Source: Primula veris
Lineage: Eukaryota; Streptophyta; Magnoliopsida; Ericales; Primulaceae
Direction: 5' to 3'
DNA length: 64,000 nucleotides
Assembly: GCA_963682055.1 (NCBI GenBank)
Contig: OY821742.1
Location: 15,159,752-15,223,751 of the forward strand
Positions within the stretch are counted from its first letter, which is position 1. Each line of letters begins with the position of its first letter. A model generated the notes under the pieces. That model ran no database searches, was not told the DNA's origin, and was given only the letters and a program-made list of their open reading frames with translations. Shown here piece after piece: positions 1 through 12,189 of the stretch. The translations under genes and the position numbers were made by a program.

Positions 1-691
1 AAAACTAATAAGGATTTTTCAAATCTTGATCTAATTTACTTCACCATAAAACAATATCCAGATTAAAAACAATTTAAGATAGAATTAAATACCGAAAATC
101 AATCTTGTAAAAAATAATTAGGTTTTTCAAAACAATATATCAAAGTACAATCAGAAACAGAATTAACCAGGGTTTTCATAAAACTAGATCTGAGAAAACA
201 GTAACCAAAGTATAACTATATAGTTGTGTACCGATTACATAATCAAAGTATATTGAATATATTAACATAAAGGAACCTGGTACACAAGGCTAACGACATA
301 CAGTTTTAACTTTGCAGCGTAAATAACAAAAGAAATGAACAACTCAAACAAAATAATGTGTCCGCTTTTCATTAGCCTTGGAAAATCAAAATGTTCACTG
401 CTTTAGATCAAGGAACATCAGTCTGTTTGCAAGTTAAAGTTTAAATAGTTTGTTGGCCTACTAATACTCAAGCAAACATTTTAACTAAACATGGTTACAC
501 AGTTAAGAGTATTTGTATTATTACCTTACAATCAGTTGTGGATATGAAATAGGTGTATATTATAAACACAGAGGGGAGGGGAGCCGGAGCTTGTTTTGTT
601 TTTGTAAAATAAACAACGGTGATAGTTCTTTTAAATCAAGAAAGAAATCATGATACCATTAAAATAAACTCACTAGCAGGACCAACATCAA

Positions 692-1941
692 TTAAAAAAA
701 GGATAAGCTTGTGTTTTTTTACGGACATTATATTTCATATTAAACAGGTTAATGATAGCTTAGATGCATCCTAAACCAATAAACCAACACCAATTTGATG
801 ACCAGAATCAATATATCAAAGAAATTAAAGACCTATAGCCAAATAATTAAAAAAAAACAAGCAAAATTGTAAATCATATGCAAGAAGGAAGCATTCAATA
901 CATATTAGGGATTTAGAAACCAATTAAAAAACATAATCAAGCCAAGCATTAAGAATATATATCATAGCATAGAATCAATTAAAAAAGCCCAATATTTTGG
1001 ATAAGAAAAGGAACAGACACACAAGATTATGATATCCTAAAAAAGGCTTATATTTATATTGAACAATGGAGTCGCAATTAAAAAGCCCAAAATCATTCCG
1101 TAGAAACTAATTAGGGTTTTTACAATTAAAACTAGATCTAATTTAATTCAAAGCAAACAGTAACCATATCTAATTTAATTCAAAGCGAACAGTAACCAAA
1201 TCTAACAGAAAACAGATTAAAATCCAATTACTGAGAAACAGAAAACAGATTAAAATCCAATTACTGATGCAATTAAACACCGAAATTCAGTCCTGTAGAA
1301 ACTAATTAGGTTTTTCAAAACAATAGATCCAATTACTTCACCAGATCAAAACTAATTCAAATCGCAACACTAAGAAACAGAAATCAATCGGTAAGATTAA
1401 ACAATTAACTACATAGGGTTTTAAGAAAAAGTAGATTTAATCTTCACAAATTAAAACACCAACAGGGACGAAAAGCCCAGATTGAAAAGGCAAGAATAAA
1501 CCATGGGACGATGTTTAACGAACAAAAACCAAAATCACACATCATACACAAAAAGTCCTAAATCATAATTTAAAAAAGGATAAGGTTTTGTTTTTTTACA
1601 GACATTATATTTCATATTAAACAGGTTAATGATAGTTTATATGCATCCTAAACCAATGAACTAACACCAAATTGATAAGACCACAATCAATATATCAAAC
1701 AAATTAATATAATTAAAAAAAAAAGCAAAATTGCAAATCATATGCGAGAAGGAAACATTCAATACATAATAGGGATTTAGAAACCAATTAAAAAAGACAA
1801 TCAAGCCAAGCATTAAGAAGATATATCATAGCATAGAATCAATTAAAAAAGCCCAATATTTTGGATAAGAAAATGAACAACTCACAAGATTATGATATCC
1901 TAAAAAAAGCTTATATTGAACAATGGAGTCGCAATTAAAAA
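692..1941 (+). repeat. Diverged direct duplication, about 0.38 kb per copy
   Basis: About 692-1086 and 1569-1941 are imperfect direct copies. Both run from an A-rich GGATAAG motif through a shared block containing CATTATATTTCATATTAAAC to a shared GAACAATGGAGTCGCAATTA end. Copies differ by scattered substitutions and small indels. A shorter relative of the spacer (about 88-145) also recurs at about 1275-1330, so the whole left end looks like it grew by local duplication. Confidence 0.75.
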
Positions 1942-2723
1942 ACCCATGGTGATGGTAAACTGATATTTTATTATAGTGATTTCACATTTGCAATTTTATA
2001 TTTGTCCGCATTTCTCGTCGCGAGTTGGCAACTCTACGTAAAACATCTCACACCGTAATGTACACACATACATATACATATACAAAATTTGTGTCTTTTA
2101 TTTTACAGGAAAATGGCATAATCTTCATTTTCTTGACAGGATTGCTTGTTTTTGCTACTTCATGTAACAATCAAAATTGTTATATCACTTGCTCTAGTTA
2201 ATAATAATAATAAAATATTGCGTTGATACGATAAAATCCATAAGTTTGGTCCCACCAATAATAATTTATTACTCAATAGCCTCCACCAAATTCATGTATC
2301 CCGTTATTATTTAATAACTGAATAGGCACTCGTGTAGTTGAAAATAATTCAAAAGGACTTGAACATCACCCAAATAGACATGACAATTAATATAATAGTT
2401 TTAAATATACAAGAAAATCAGTAAATAGTGTGTGAACCGCCAATTATATATGTACAACAGTTGAAAGAATAAAATATCACCATGTATTATCACACATTTT
2501 CACCACACCTACTATATTAGACTATTAGAGTATGCTTATTCATTAGCGTATAATTGAGTTATAATCTCAGTAAAACAATTCCTTAGTTATGTTTTTACCC
2601 TCTTTCTCCCTTTTCCTATTATATTATAGAGTCAAACTCAATATATTTTATATAGAGAGAGAGATAATTGAGATAATTAATGAAACTCTTGTCGACGATT
2701 ACTACGACTTGCGAAGAGACTAA

Positions 2724-2757
<34 letters not shown>

Positions 2758-2767
2758 GGGGGGGGGA
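2724..2767. repeat. Compound TA/GA/G microsatellite
   Basis: An uninterrupted TA run passes into a GA run and then a G tract of about ten bases. This is ordinary simple sequence repeat, likely polymorphic in length. Confidence 0.9.
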
Positions 2768-3068
2768 TTGAGAGAATGGAGATGGTGATTTATGTGTTAA
2801 TATAGAAACAGATAAATACTTGTTGCGTCGGTCTCACGCGTTTTCTAACGGGTCTAATTCTTATTATTTCGGCCCAAGTAAATAGAGTAGTAATGAAATA
2901 TCTAAAAGCAATTGTTTTGTTTATCGAAGGAAGTAAAATAGGGTTAATTAAGTATTGGTGTATGAAAACAAAAATATTTAAGTATGGTCACCGTATAAAA
3001 TTTAATTAAGAATTAGTCAATTATTTATAAAACTAATTAAGAATTGGTCACACATCTAATTACCCAAT

Positions 3069-3480
3069 AAAAATGAAAAAAAAAAAAAATGAAAAAAAAA
3101 TGGGAAAACTCAAAAAATAAAAAATAAATGGGAATTTTTTTTTAGAAAAGATTAAAATAAAATAAAAAACAAAAATATCAAAAAAAAACCTGAAAAAACC
3201 TTTAAAAAAGTTGGGAACCCGAAAAAATGTTTAAAAAACCCAAGAAAAATCCAAAATAACAAAAAAAAAAAAGTTTTAAAAAAATCGGGAACCCGAAAAA
3301 AACAAAAATTAGTAAAAAAATAAATTAAAAAACCTCTAAAAATCAAAAATCACAAAAAAAAATTTGAAAAAACGTCCAAAAAAGTCGAAAAACCGAAAAA
3401 AAAAAACCCGAAAAATGATTAAAAAAAACCCAAGAAAAATCAAAAATCACAAAAAAATGAAAAAAAGTTCGAAGAAGTCG
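3069..3480 (+). repeat. A-rich left arm of copy A
   Basis: Poly-A rich sequence interrupted by recurring short modules such as GTCGGGAACCCG and AAACCCAAGAAAAATC, spaced roughly 80-100 bp apart. Related modules recur in copy B at about 16060-16470. ORFs drawn through it are Phe/Lys-rich artefacts of composition. Confidence 0.7.
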
Positions 3481-4318
3481 GAAAAAAACCGGAAAGTCCA
3501 AAAAATGTTAAAAACTTTAAAATAAGTTGCAATTGTTTTCAAAGAACTCAAAATGACTTCAAATGACTTAAAAATAATCGAGACTTTTTTAAAAATTATT
3601 TCAGCTGTTTTTTAAAATGACTCAAACTGTTTTTAAACTTACCGAAAAGGATTCATACTGTTTTTTAAATGACTTAAATATGACTCAAACTATTTTTAAA
3701 ATAACTCGGACTCTTTTTAAAATGACTCAAAATAAATCAGAGTATTTTTAAAATTACTCTCATTGTTTCTAAATTACTCAGACTATTTTTAAAATGACTG
3801 AAAATGACTCAGACTATTTTAAAATTACTGAAAATGACTCAGACTATTTTTAAAATGACTTAGACTATTTTTAAAATAATTTAAAACTACTCAGTCTGTT
3901 TTTAAAATTACTCAAACTGTTTTTAAAATGACTTAAAATGACTCTAGCTGTTCTAAAATAACTTAAAACGATTCAGACTGTTTTTTAAAATGACTCAAAC
4001 TGTTTTTAAATGACTTAAAACGACTCAGACTATTTTAAAAAGGACTTAAAACGACTCAAATTGTTTTTAAAATTACTCAAACTATTTTTAAAATTATTTA
4101 AAACGACTCACACTATTTTTTAAATGTCTTAAAACGACTCAGCTTGTTTTTAAAACGACTCAGAGTGTTTTTAAAATTACTTAAAGTGACTCAGATTGGT
4201 TTTAAAATGACTTAAAATGAATCAGACTATTTTTAAAATTACTTAGACTATTTTTAAAATGACTCAGACTATTTTTAAAATACTCAGATTGTTTTTAAAA
4301 TGACTTAAAATGACTAAC
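3481..4318 (+). repeat. 31-bp tandem array, left half (copy A)
   Basis: Degenerate tandem units of about 31 bp built from GACTCAGACTG, TTTTTAAAATG and ACTTAAAA. Units vary at several positions (CAGACT, CAAACT, CACACT). The array continues after copia element 1 at 14062, which shows that the copia element inserted inside it. Confidence 0.85.
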
Positions 4319-4323
4319 ACTAT
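4319..4323 (+). repeat. Target site duplication of copia element 1 (left)
   Basis: ACTAT directly precedes the 5' LTR and is repeated at 14057-14061 directly after the 3' LTR. Five bases is the usual target duplication for LTR retrotransposons. Confidence 0.9.
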
Positions 4324-5573
4324 TGTTGAACGTCGTTCTTCTAATCGATTATTTTGATGATAACAATATTTGTAAAACATGATAAAAGCTCGTTTTGCGT
4401 ACTAATCATTTATCGAGTGTATTAAAGGTTCAAAATGATAGAATGCGTAATTACGAAGCCAATGGTTCAAGCAGAACCACAATCGGATTTGAAACGAATT
4501 AATTACGGGCTTTCAAAGTTTGTCGAGAAAACCGAAACAATTGGCAGAACAAAAACGACTGATCTTGATAAGGAAACGATCGATCATCTATTTAGTATTT
4601 TCTTCCAGTGAGCAAAGAAGAAAAACGACCGATCGCCAGCATACATCGACCGATCGTTTCTTGTATGAATTCTTCCAGTGAGCACTTAGCAAAAACGATC
4701 GATCACAAAGGATAAAACGACCGATCGTTTCCTGTATGATTTCTTCCAGTGAGCACAGATGAAAAACGACCGATCGTTTTTCAGAAACGACCGATCGTTT
4801 CAGTAGAATTTCAAATTCCAGCTTTTAAGCTTTTCCTGAAAATTGGGCGAACTGCAAAATATCCAGCATTTAATTCAGCCAACAACCAGCAACGGTCTGA
4901 AATTAATTGAGGACCAATTTTGTTCTACAAATAGCCCCCAATCTCTTTGGAGAAGAACCACCAAGCTTTCTCAAGAATTCAAGAAATCATACACAAGTTT
5001 ATAATCCAAATTCTCTCACTTGTAATCATAAACTATTCTCGAGCGTATTACTTTGTAATCTTATAAACATCGAGATATTACTTGTTAGTGAGTGATTCAT
5101 TCAAATTCAATCTTGTAAAAGAGTATTTTATAAACTCATTGTGAGCGAGTGATTGGGTAGAAGCTTTTCAAGCAAGTGTAGCTTAAAAGTTCTAGGCTTT
5201 TCATTCGGGATACTCATTAAGTGAGGGGGAGCTTAACGGTTGATTAAGCTCGTTAAGGTGTAACCTTGGAACGAAGATTTTTTAGTGAAACACTCGGTAG
5301 TGAAAATACCGATGAGAGGACGTAGGCGCGTTTTGCCGAACCTCTATAAATCTTGCGTTATTTCTTTTCCCTCAACTTTTACTTTTCACAAATTATTAAT
5401 TGCTTATATTCATTACTTGCATAGATTAAATTAGCAATTATTTGTTAATGAAATTGTTTAAGTTATAAAAACCGCAAATTTGCTTAGTTAATAACACATA
5501 GATTTGATTCCGCGAAAAACGTACGAAAACCTTATTCACCCCCCTCTAAGGTTTAGACACCTACGGACCAACA
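4324..5573 (+). repeat. 5' LTR of copia element 1
   Basis: 1250 bp, beginning TGTTGAACG and ending CCAACA, with a near-identical copy at 12807-14056. It contains seven CGACCGATCG-type palindromes at 4570-4800, interleaved with three copies of CTTCCAGTGAGCA. A weak TATA-like stretch (CTACAAATAG) lies near 4925, a plausible U3/R boundary. A 62-codon frame through 4907-5095 lacks an ATG start and is not called as a gene. Confidence 0.95.
4570..4800 (+). promoter_or_regulatory. Palindromic CGACCGATCG cluster in the LTR
   Basis: Seven copies of the palindrome-cored motif (ACGACCGATCG or ACGATCGATC) lie within 230 bp upstream of the presumed transcription start. Three are preceded by the spacer CTTCCAGTGAGCA. 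The surrounding sequence is AT-rich, so this is a local CpG concentration. A role as an enhancer or as a methylation target is inferred from position. The same cluster recurs in the 3' LTR (from about 13050) and, rearranged, upstream of the extra ORF. Confidence 0.6.
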
Positions 5574-5575
5574 AT

Positions 5576-5587
5576 TGGTATCAGAGC
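5576..5587 (+). other. Primer-binding site (initiator tRNA-Met type)
   Basis: TGGTATCAGAGC starts two bases after the 5' LTR end. This is the motif complementary to the 3' end of plant initiator methionine tRNA, used to prime minus-strand synthesis by copia elements. Confidence 0.9.
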
Positions 5588-5639
5588 CTAGCTATATTAT
5601 TTTCATAAATCTAACGATTTTTTAGTTTAAAGATCCGCT

Positions 5640-7378
5640 ATGTCTTCATACGCCGACTCTAAATCCATCACTAGGCCCCCATTCTTTGACGGTACTAACT
5701 ATCCCTATTGGAGAGACCTTATGAAAAATTTTCTATGTGGTTTTGAGATAGACCAATGGATTAGCATAAGCAAAGGCTATAAAGCGCCTAGGAGAAACGG
5801 TCTAGATAAACTTGTAGAAGAACTAGACACGGATGAACGCCTAGCTTTCTCCCTAAATTGTAGGGCTATGACTTCTATCACTTGTGCGCTCTCGCCTAGT
5901 GAATATGATAAGATTTCCGGGTGTGACACCGCTAAGCAAATGTGGGATAAGCTAGCTATTATGCACGAAGGAACTAGTCAAGTTAAGGACTCTAAAATTA
6001 GCATGCTTATTCATGATTATGAATTGTTTAAAGTCGATGATGACGAGTCTATTGCTTCAATGTACACTCGTTTTACTAAGATTACTAATGATCTTAAAAG
6101 ACTTGAAAAGGTATATTCTAGAAAGGAGATGGTGACGAAAATCTTACGAAGTCTTCCAAGGAAATGGGAATCGAAAGTGACGGCTATACAAGAATCCAAG
6201 GACATGAACACACTTTCTCTCGACAACCTCATAGGATCCTTGAGCACCCATGAGCTAGATATGACGACTCGAAAATATGAGGATGACTCGAAAAAGAAGA
6301 AAGGCATCGCTTTCAAAAGCACAACAAATGACGATAGCGACAACGATTCCTCTAGTGAGGATGATGAAATGGCACTCTTCGCCAAACGCTACAACAAGTT
6401 CCTAAGTTGGAAAAAGAAGGGTGGACAACGATTTCGGAAAAAGGAGTATAAGGGAGAGCCTTCCGACAAATCGAACAAAAAGGACGAGATCATTTGCTAT
6501 AAATGTCACAAACCCGGACATATGCAAAACGAATGTCCCTTGAAGAAAAAGGACAAGTTCGGAAAGAAAAAGGAATACAAGAAGGCATTCTTGGCCGCAT
6601 GGGGGAGCGATGATGATAGCTCCGATAGCGACAATGAAGAAGTCGCAAATCTTTGTCTCATGGCTAGAGACGACGATACCGAGGATGTAAGCTTTCACTC
6701 CTCTAACTCTTCTATTTCTAGTGATGATGATCTTAATATAAATGATGTGTTAGCATCCTTAGAAAAAGCTAGAGGTAAAAACAAATCTTTTAGAAAAATG
6801 CTAATTACTCTACAAGACGAACTCGAGAACTTAGCTATAACAAATGACTCACTCACGTCTAAAAATGCCGAACTTACCATAGAAAATGATAAGTTAGTTA
6901 AAGACCTTAGTTCTTGTAAAATTAAGGCGGATAGCGCCGAACTTACTCTCGCTAAATTCATTAAGGGAAGTAAAATGCTAAGTACTATATTAGCTTCTCA
7001 ACAAGGCGCATATGATAAAACCGGTGTAGGATACAACCCACTCTTAGCGGCAAAGCATAAAAATCTATTCACCAAACAAGTGGCGAAAAATGAAAATAGA
7101 CCACCAAGTTACTCCCGTAAGAACAACTCGTATAAAAAGAACTTAGTTTATAAACGTTTTGTTAAACCTATCTCGCATGTTAAATGTATTACTTTTATAA
7201 TCGTTTTGTTAAACCTATCTCGCATGTTAAATGTATTACTTGCAACCGTAGTGATCACTATGAAGATTACATATATTGCCCTTATAGGTATAAAGTTAAT
7301 AGAAATGATTTGGTTTGGATTCCAAAGGGTCGAGACACTAACCCTCAAGGACCCAAAAGTGGATTAGGGTACCAATGA
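5640..7378 (+). CDS. gag: Copia element 1 Gag polyprotein, C-terminal frame broken
   Basis: Nucleocapsid/Gag protein that would form the virus-like particle. The ATG at 5640 lies 53 bp after the primer-binding site and opens a 575-codon frame. Seen in order: a copia-type Gag domain (about residues 20-210), an acidic Ser/Asp stretch, a CCHC zinc knuckle (CYKCHKPGHMQNEC, residues 286-299, bases 6495-6536), a second acidic stretch and a Leu/Glu-rich coiled-coil-like segment (about 365-440). A 47-bp direct duplication (7147-7241) shifts the reading frame. The original C-terminus, including a second Cys/His cluster, continues in another frame to the TGA at 7376-7378. The annotated frame instead runs out at 7367. 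Confidence 0.88.
7147..7241 (+). repeat. 47-bp tandem duplication inside gag
   Basis: The segment from about 7148-7194 repeats at 7195-7241 with one mismatch (7154 versus 7201). Because 47 is not a multiple of three, it throws the Gag C-terminus out of frame. Confidence 0.9.
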
Positions 7379-7394
7379 TCGTTTTGTCTTGTAG

Positions 7395-10300
7395 GTATGC
7401 TTGAGATCAAAAATCAACGAGGACAAGTGGTTCTTGGATAGTGGATGCTCAAGACATATGACGGGAGACAAAACAAAATTTACCACTCTTGCACCTAAAG
7501 ACGGAGGCTTTGTGACCTTCGGGGATAATAGCAAGGGCAAAATCATCGGTATTGGTAGTATCTCTAAACCATCTAATGTTGTTATTGATAATGTATTGCT
7601 TGTGGATGGGCTTAAACATAACTTGCTTAGTATAAGTCAACTTTGTGATTTGGGTCACAAAGTCATTTTTGAAAAATCGCATTGCATCATTCATTGTATT
7701 TCGGATAATAAAACTATTCTCATGGGTCAAAGACAAAATAATGTCTATATGATTGATTTGAATAGTTCGGTAGATAATGAAGTTAAGTGTCTTGTTACTA
7801 TCAACGACAATGGTTGGTTGTGGCATAGACGACTTGGTCATGCAAGTCTTGATTTACTTGCTAAACTTTCTAGTAAAGATTTGGTAATAGGTTTACCAAA
7901 AGCTCCTTATATAAAGGACAAACTTTGTCACGCTTGCCAATTAGGCAAACAAACAAAGATTTCTTTTAAGTCTAAAAATATTATTTCTACTACTCGTTGT
8001 TTGGAGCTCATTCATATGGACTTAGTTGGCCCTTCCCGGACACTTAGTCTTGGCGGGCGTGCATATGCTTTCGTCATGGTTGACGATTATAGTCGCTTTA
8101 CTTGGGTATTGTTTTTAACTCATAAGCATGAAGCATTTAGAGAATTCTCTATTATTTGCAAAAAGCTCCAAACACGAAAGGGTTATATGATCAAAAGTAT
8201 CCGAACCGATCATGGTAAGGAATTTGAGAATACTCCATTTGAAACTTATTGTGATGAAAATGGTATTGATCATAATTTTTCGGCCCCTCGTACGCCCCAA
8301 CAAAATGGGGTAGTTGAGAGGAAGAATAGAACCCTAGAGGAAATGGCACGGACCATGCTTTGCGAAAATAATTTGCCAAAGTATTTTTGGGCCGAAGCCG
8401 TAAATTCCGCTTGCTATATTTTAAATAGAGCCCTAATTAGGCCCATATTGAAAAAGACACCTTACGAATTATGGAATGAGCGAAAGCCCAATATTTCTCA
8501 TTTACGTGCATTTGGTTGTAAATGCTATGTTCATAATAATGGTAAGGATAATCTAGGAAAATTCGATGCTAAGTCCGATAAAGGAATTTTCATCGGATAT
8601 GCAATATCGAGTAAAGCTTATCGTATTTTTAATAAAAGAACTTTATTGGTGGAAGAGTCGGTACATGTCTCGTTTGATGAGAATTTACCAACGATTGATA
8701 AGCCTTTAATTGTTCATAATATTAATGATGATATTTTTCATAAAGCATCTTCTTCTAATCATGTTACATCTAGCTTAGAGTCTACGCCTAGTATAGAGGT
8801 TGAACCCGTTGTTGATGAAGTCACTATAGATAGACTTCAAAAGGACTTAGAAACTAGTGTACACATTCATGAGGATTTGCCTCAAGAATGGAGGTTTGCC
8901 AATCACCATCCGCAAGAATTAATTTTGGGTAATCCGGGAGAAAGAGTGCATACACGTTCTTCTTTAAGAAATATAGTTAATCATTTTGCATTCTTGTCTC
9001 AATTAGAGCCCAAAAACATTCTTGAAGCGGAACTCGATGAGAGTTGGGTATTAGCTATGCATGACGAATTAAATCAATTCGAGCGTAGTAACGTATGGAC
9101 TTTAGTACCTAGACCACGTGAGAAAACCATCATAGGTACGAAATGGATATTTCGTAATAAGATGGATGAATCCGGGGTAGTTATTAGAAATAAGGCTAGA
9201 CTAGTAGCTCAAGGGTATAACCAAGAAGAGGGCATCGATTTCGATGAAACTTACGCACCCGTAGCTAGACTAGAAGCCATTAGAATGTTGCTTGCTTATG
9301 CTTCTTTTAAACGTTTTAAATTATTTCAAATGGATGTTAAAAGTGCATTTTTAAACGGCTTTATTAATGAGGAAGTTTATGTAAAACAACCACCCGGTTT
9401 TGAAAATCACGAGTTTCCCGATCATGTTTACAAACTTCGAAAAGCACTTTATGGTTTAAAACAAGCACCCCGGGCTTGGTATGAAAGACTTAGTAAATTT
9501 TTAATTGCAAAAGGTTTTTCTCGTGGTACTTTAGATACTACTCTTTTTTATTAAAAAGGATGGTAAAGACATGCTTTTAATTAAAATATATGTTGATGAT
9601 ATTATTTTTGGTGCTACTAGTGCTCGCATGTGCGAGGAGTTTTCTAAGTGTATGCAAGGTGAATTCGAGATGAGCATGATGGGTGAACTCACCTACTTTC
9701 TTGGATTGCAAATCAAACAAACAAAGGACGGAATTTTCGTCAATCAAGCCAAATACACAAGGGACTTGCTAAAACGATTCAACATGAACGATGCAAAGCC
9801 GCTAGGAACTCCAATGAGTCCAGCAACAAAACTAGACAAGGATGAATCGGGAAAAAGCGTGGACCAAAAGCTTTATAGAGGTATGATTGGATCCCTCTTA
9901 TATTTAACCGCAAGTAGACCCGATATCATGTTTAGTGTTTGCTTGTGTGCTAGGTATCAATCTTGCCCTAAGGAATCGCATGTTATAGCCGTTAAGCGCA
10001 TATTTAGATATCTTGTAGGTACTTGCAATTTAGGATTGTTTTATCCACATGATACTTCTTTTGAATTGCTTGGCTATTCCGACGCCGACTTTGCCGGTTG
10101 TCGATTAGATAGAAAGAGTACTAGTGGCACTTGCCATTTCTTAGGAAACACCTTAGTTTCTTGGCATAGCAAGAAACAAAACTCGGTTGCGCTTTCTACG
10201 GCGGAGGCGGAATACGTCGCCGCGGGTAGTTGTTGCGCACAAATCCTTTGGATGCGTCAACAACTAAACGACTTTGAATTATCTTTTGATAGTGTGCCTA

Positions 10301-10530
10301 TTTTATGTGATAATACTAGTGCGATAAACCTTTCGAAAAATCCGATCCAACACTCTCGTACCAAGCATATAAATTTACGTCATCATTTTTTGAGGGATCA
10401 TGTTCAAAAAGGGGATATTACACTTGAATATATAAGTACCGATAGGCAATTAGCCGATATTTTTACAAAACCCCTTAACGAGGAACAATTTTGTTTTATT
10501 CGACGAGAGTTAGACAGGTTTAATGTGTGA
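7395..10530 (+). pseudogene. pol: Copia element 1 Pol polyprotein (protease, integrase, RT, RNase H) with one frameshift
   Basis: The frame opens after the stop at 7392-7394, so there is no ATG and expression would depend on recoding or readthrough from gag. Seen in order: aspartic protease ([12 protein letters not shown], Asp codon 7437), HHCC zinc-binding motif of the pre-integrase domain (about 7820-7950), integrase catalytic core with DLVGP (about 8020), RTDHGKEF (about 8200) and the Glu of VVERKNR (about 8310), reverse transcriptase with YVDD at 9589-9600, and RNase H (YSDADFAG, about 10075, to LCDNTSA, about 10300). The frame breaks in a T6 run at 9544-9549, where one extra T shifts to the frame that continues 9571-10530. 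All catalytic motifs are otherwise intact. Confidence 0.92.
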
Positions 10531-10944
10531 AATATACATGTATATATATATATATATTTGATTGATTTTATATATATTTCAGTATTTTTATAATTTGTAT
10601 GCCAAATCAGTGTCGTAAAGTGCAAATAAATCCTGTTCTGTAACCAATTTACAGTCGATCGATCGTCTGTAAAAACGACCGATCGTTTTCATACAGACGA
10701 CCGATCGTTATTAAAAACGACCGATCGTTTTTAAGGTTTGCTCACTGGAACATTTTAGTTCCAAAACGACCGATCGTCACACAAAAACGACCGATTGTTT
10801 TTGTGTTTCCTTGTGATAAACCTCTTTCAAACCCTAATTTTATTTCATTCTTCAAAAAAACCAACTCTCTCTCTTTATAAAATTTCGCCCCCTTCGTCTC
10901 CAAATCACCCAACTATCCCACTTTTCATCCGAAATCAATCCAAT
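10531..10944 (+). promoter_or_regulatory. Leader of the extra ORF with LTR-like palindrome cluster
   Basis: This non-coding stretch between pol and the extra ORF starts with a short TA run. It then carries six CGACCGATCG-type palindromes (10654-10795) and a GCTCACTGGAA segment at about 10740, the reverse complement of the CCAGTGAGC spacer used in the LTR. The arrangement is thus a mirrored relative of the LTR cluster at 4570-4800. A pyrimidine-rich leader follows, up to the ATG at 10945. I infer a possible internal promoter or a subgenomic RNA start. There is no direct proof. Confidence 0.5.
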
Positions 10945-12189
10945 ATGGTTCGTACTAAGAGAACTTCCCTCGTGGATGAAGATGACGAAGCCTACGTGCC
11001 TCCGTCCCCGACCCGCTCTCGGATCCCTCGCGGTCGCCGAACCGGCTCCTCCACCGCTCCGCCATCGGGCCCCGGTGCCTCTTCGGCTTCTCTTCCTCCT
11101 CTCTATCCACCTTCGATGGATAAACGAGGTATATTGTCTAACTTCACTCTAGACATGCCGCTTTTCCGTGAACGGTTTCCCGCTATTATGCTAGATTTAA
11201 GTTTTCACAAACTCGATACTATTCTCACTCTTAAAGAGCCTTTTTACAAAGAAAATGTCTATGAATTTTATCATCATCTAGTTCTCGATAGGGATAATGA
11301 TGACGCACTTCGCTTGCGTTCATCGTTTCACGGACAACCTTTCGTTTACGGTATAGACCGTTTACGAACGCTATTACGCCTAGATAACGACGGTGTCTAT
11401 GAGTCAAGTGACGATCTTTGCGACACACTCGAGATCGAAAATTTTAATGATCTTAAAAATGAGCTTTTTCATCCCCTCCATCAAAATCGCTCAAACAAGG
11501 CTCATGGCCTTCTTTTCAAAAACAAATTAGCCTACCACATCCTCTCTCACATTGTCCTCCCACACACCTCTAATTTCACCGATGTTACAAATGAGTATAT
11601 TTTCCTTCTTGGATGTACCCATCGCCGAGTCAAAATTGACTTCGCGTCACTCATTTTCTTTAAGATGGATTCGCTTAAAACGAAATCCAAGAATGGGTCA
11701 CCTTACGGTGCCCTAATTTCGACCATCTTAAAGGACCTTAATCTCGTTCCCAGTGGAACGTTGTTCAAAAATAAGGACAAACATATTTGGGACACTTCCT
11801 ATCTTTCCCAAATGTCCATAAAATTCCATAATACCGACAAGACCATTACTTGGTCCGGTAAACGGGTGTCCGGCCCCGGCTATACCCCTCTTTCCCCCAA
11901 AGAGGAAGAGTATGTCGGCCCCAAGGCCACACCACGTGCTTCTCGTGAGGACATAGCTATCTCCTCCGAGTCTCTTCCCCCCATCGATATCTCTACCTCC
12001 TCTCATCGTCGAGGAAAAGCTCCGATGGGATCTTCTTCTCGTGTCCCATGCTCCGACAAGTTCTACGACTCTCTCTACATCAATCAATATCATAATGCGC
12101 AAATGACTCGTCGAATGTTTCGATTTTCGAACCCGGGACAAGAAGAGCTAGACCGACTTGATCGTGAAAGCGCCGAGCAAAGGGCATAA
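10945..12189 (+). CDS. Extra ORF behind pol, plant transposon-protein-like, 414 aa
   Basis: The start is the ATG at 10945 (MVRTKRTS), although the open frame extends upstream without an ATG. The N-terminus is basic and Pro/Ser-rich (about residues 1-55). A globular region follows (about 60-270), with the features I associate with the 'putative plant transposon protein' domain found in many plant retroelements (FVYG, HILSHIVLP and SPYGALISTILKDL segments). A Ser/Pro-rich tail comes last. There is no signal peptide, transmembrane helix or furin-like site, so it does not look like a classical envelope protein despite its position. The stop at 12187 is followed in frame by 24 more codons, rich in Asp/Asn, up to 12264, so the stop may be recent. 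Function unknown. Confidence 0.72.
   Translation: MVRTKRTSLVDEDDEAYVPPSPTRSRIPRGRRTGSSTAPPSGPGASSASLPPLYPPSMDKRGILSNFTLDMPLFRERFPAIMLDLSFHKLDTILTLKEPFYKENVYEFYHHLVLDRDNDDALRLRSSFHGQPFVYGIDRLRTLLRLDNDGVYESSDDLCDTLEIENFNDLKNELFHPLHQNRSNKAHGLLFKNKLAYHILSHIVLPHTSNFTDVTNEYIFLLGCTHRRVKIDFASLIFFKMDSLKTKSKNGSPYGALISTILKDLNLVPSGTLFKNKDKHIWDTSYLSQMSIKFHNTDKTITWSGKRVSGPGYTPLSPKEEEYVGPKATPRASREDIAISSESLPPIDISTSSHRRGKAPMGSSSRVPCSDKFYDSLYINQYHNAQMTRRMFRFSNPGQEELDRLDRESAEQRA

Larger units (their letters stand above)
1..2940. other. AT-rich intergenic region, no gene seen
   Basis: No convincing coding region on either strand. The stretch is mostly A-rich spacer built from diverged internal duplications (listed separately) plus a microsatellite near its right end. 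Short direct repeats sit around 1140-1270, including a roughly 34-bp unit present twice at about 1205 and 1239. The function, if any, is unknown. Confidence 0.7.

Noticed and set aside
3152..3346. Phe-rich minus-strand frame, and similar Lys- or Phe-rich frames at 16084-16275 and 34705-35208.
   Set aside because: Produced by poly-A/T arms and arrays. No start context or domain.
4907..5095. 62-codon frame in the LTR, repeated at 13390-13578.
   Set aside because: No ATG start (it would begin with TTG), and it lies in the untranslated LTR leader.
6017..6961. Three minus-strand frames across gag of copia element 1.
   Set aside because: Antisense shadows of gag. No domain.
11728..12141. 137-codon minus-strand frame under the extra ORF.
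   Set aside because: Antisense shadow of the Ser/Pro/Arg-rich ORF tail. No domain.
10945..12189. Retroviral-type envelope gene.
   Set aside because: No signal peptide, membrane helix or cleavage site. Sequence instead resembles the plant transposon-protein group.
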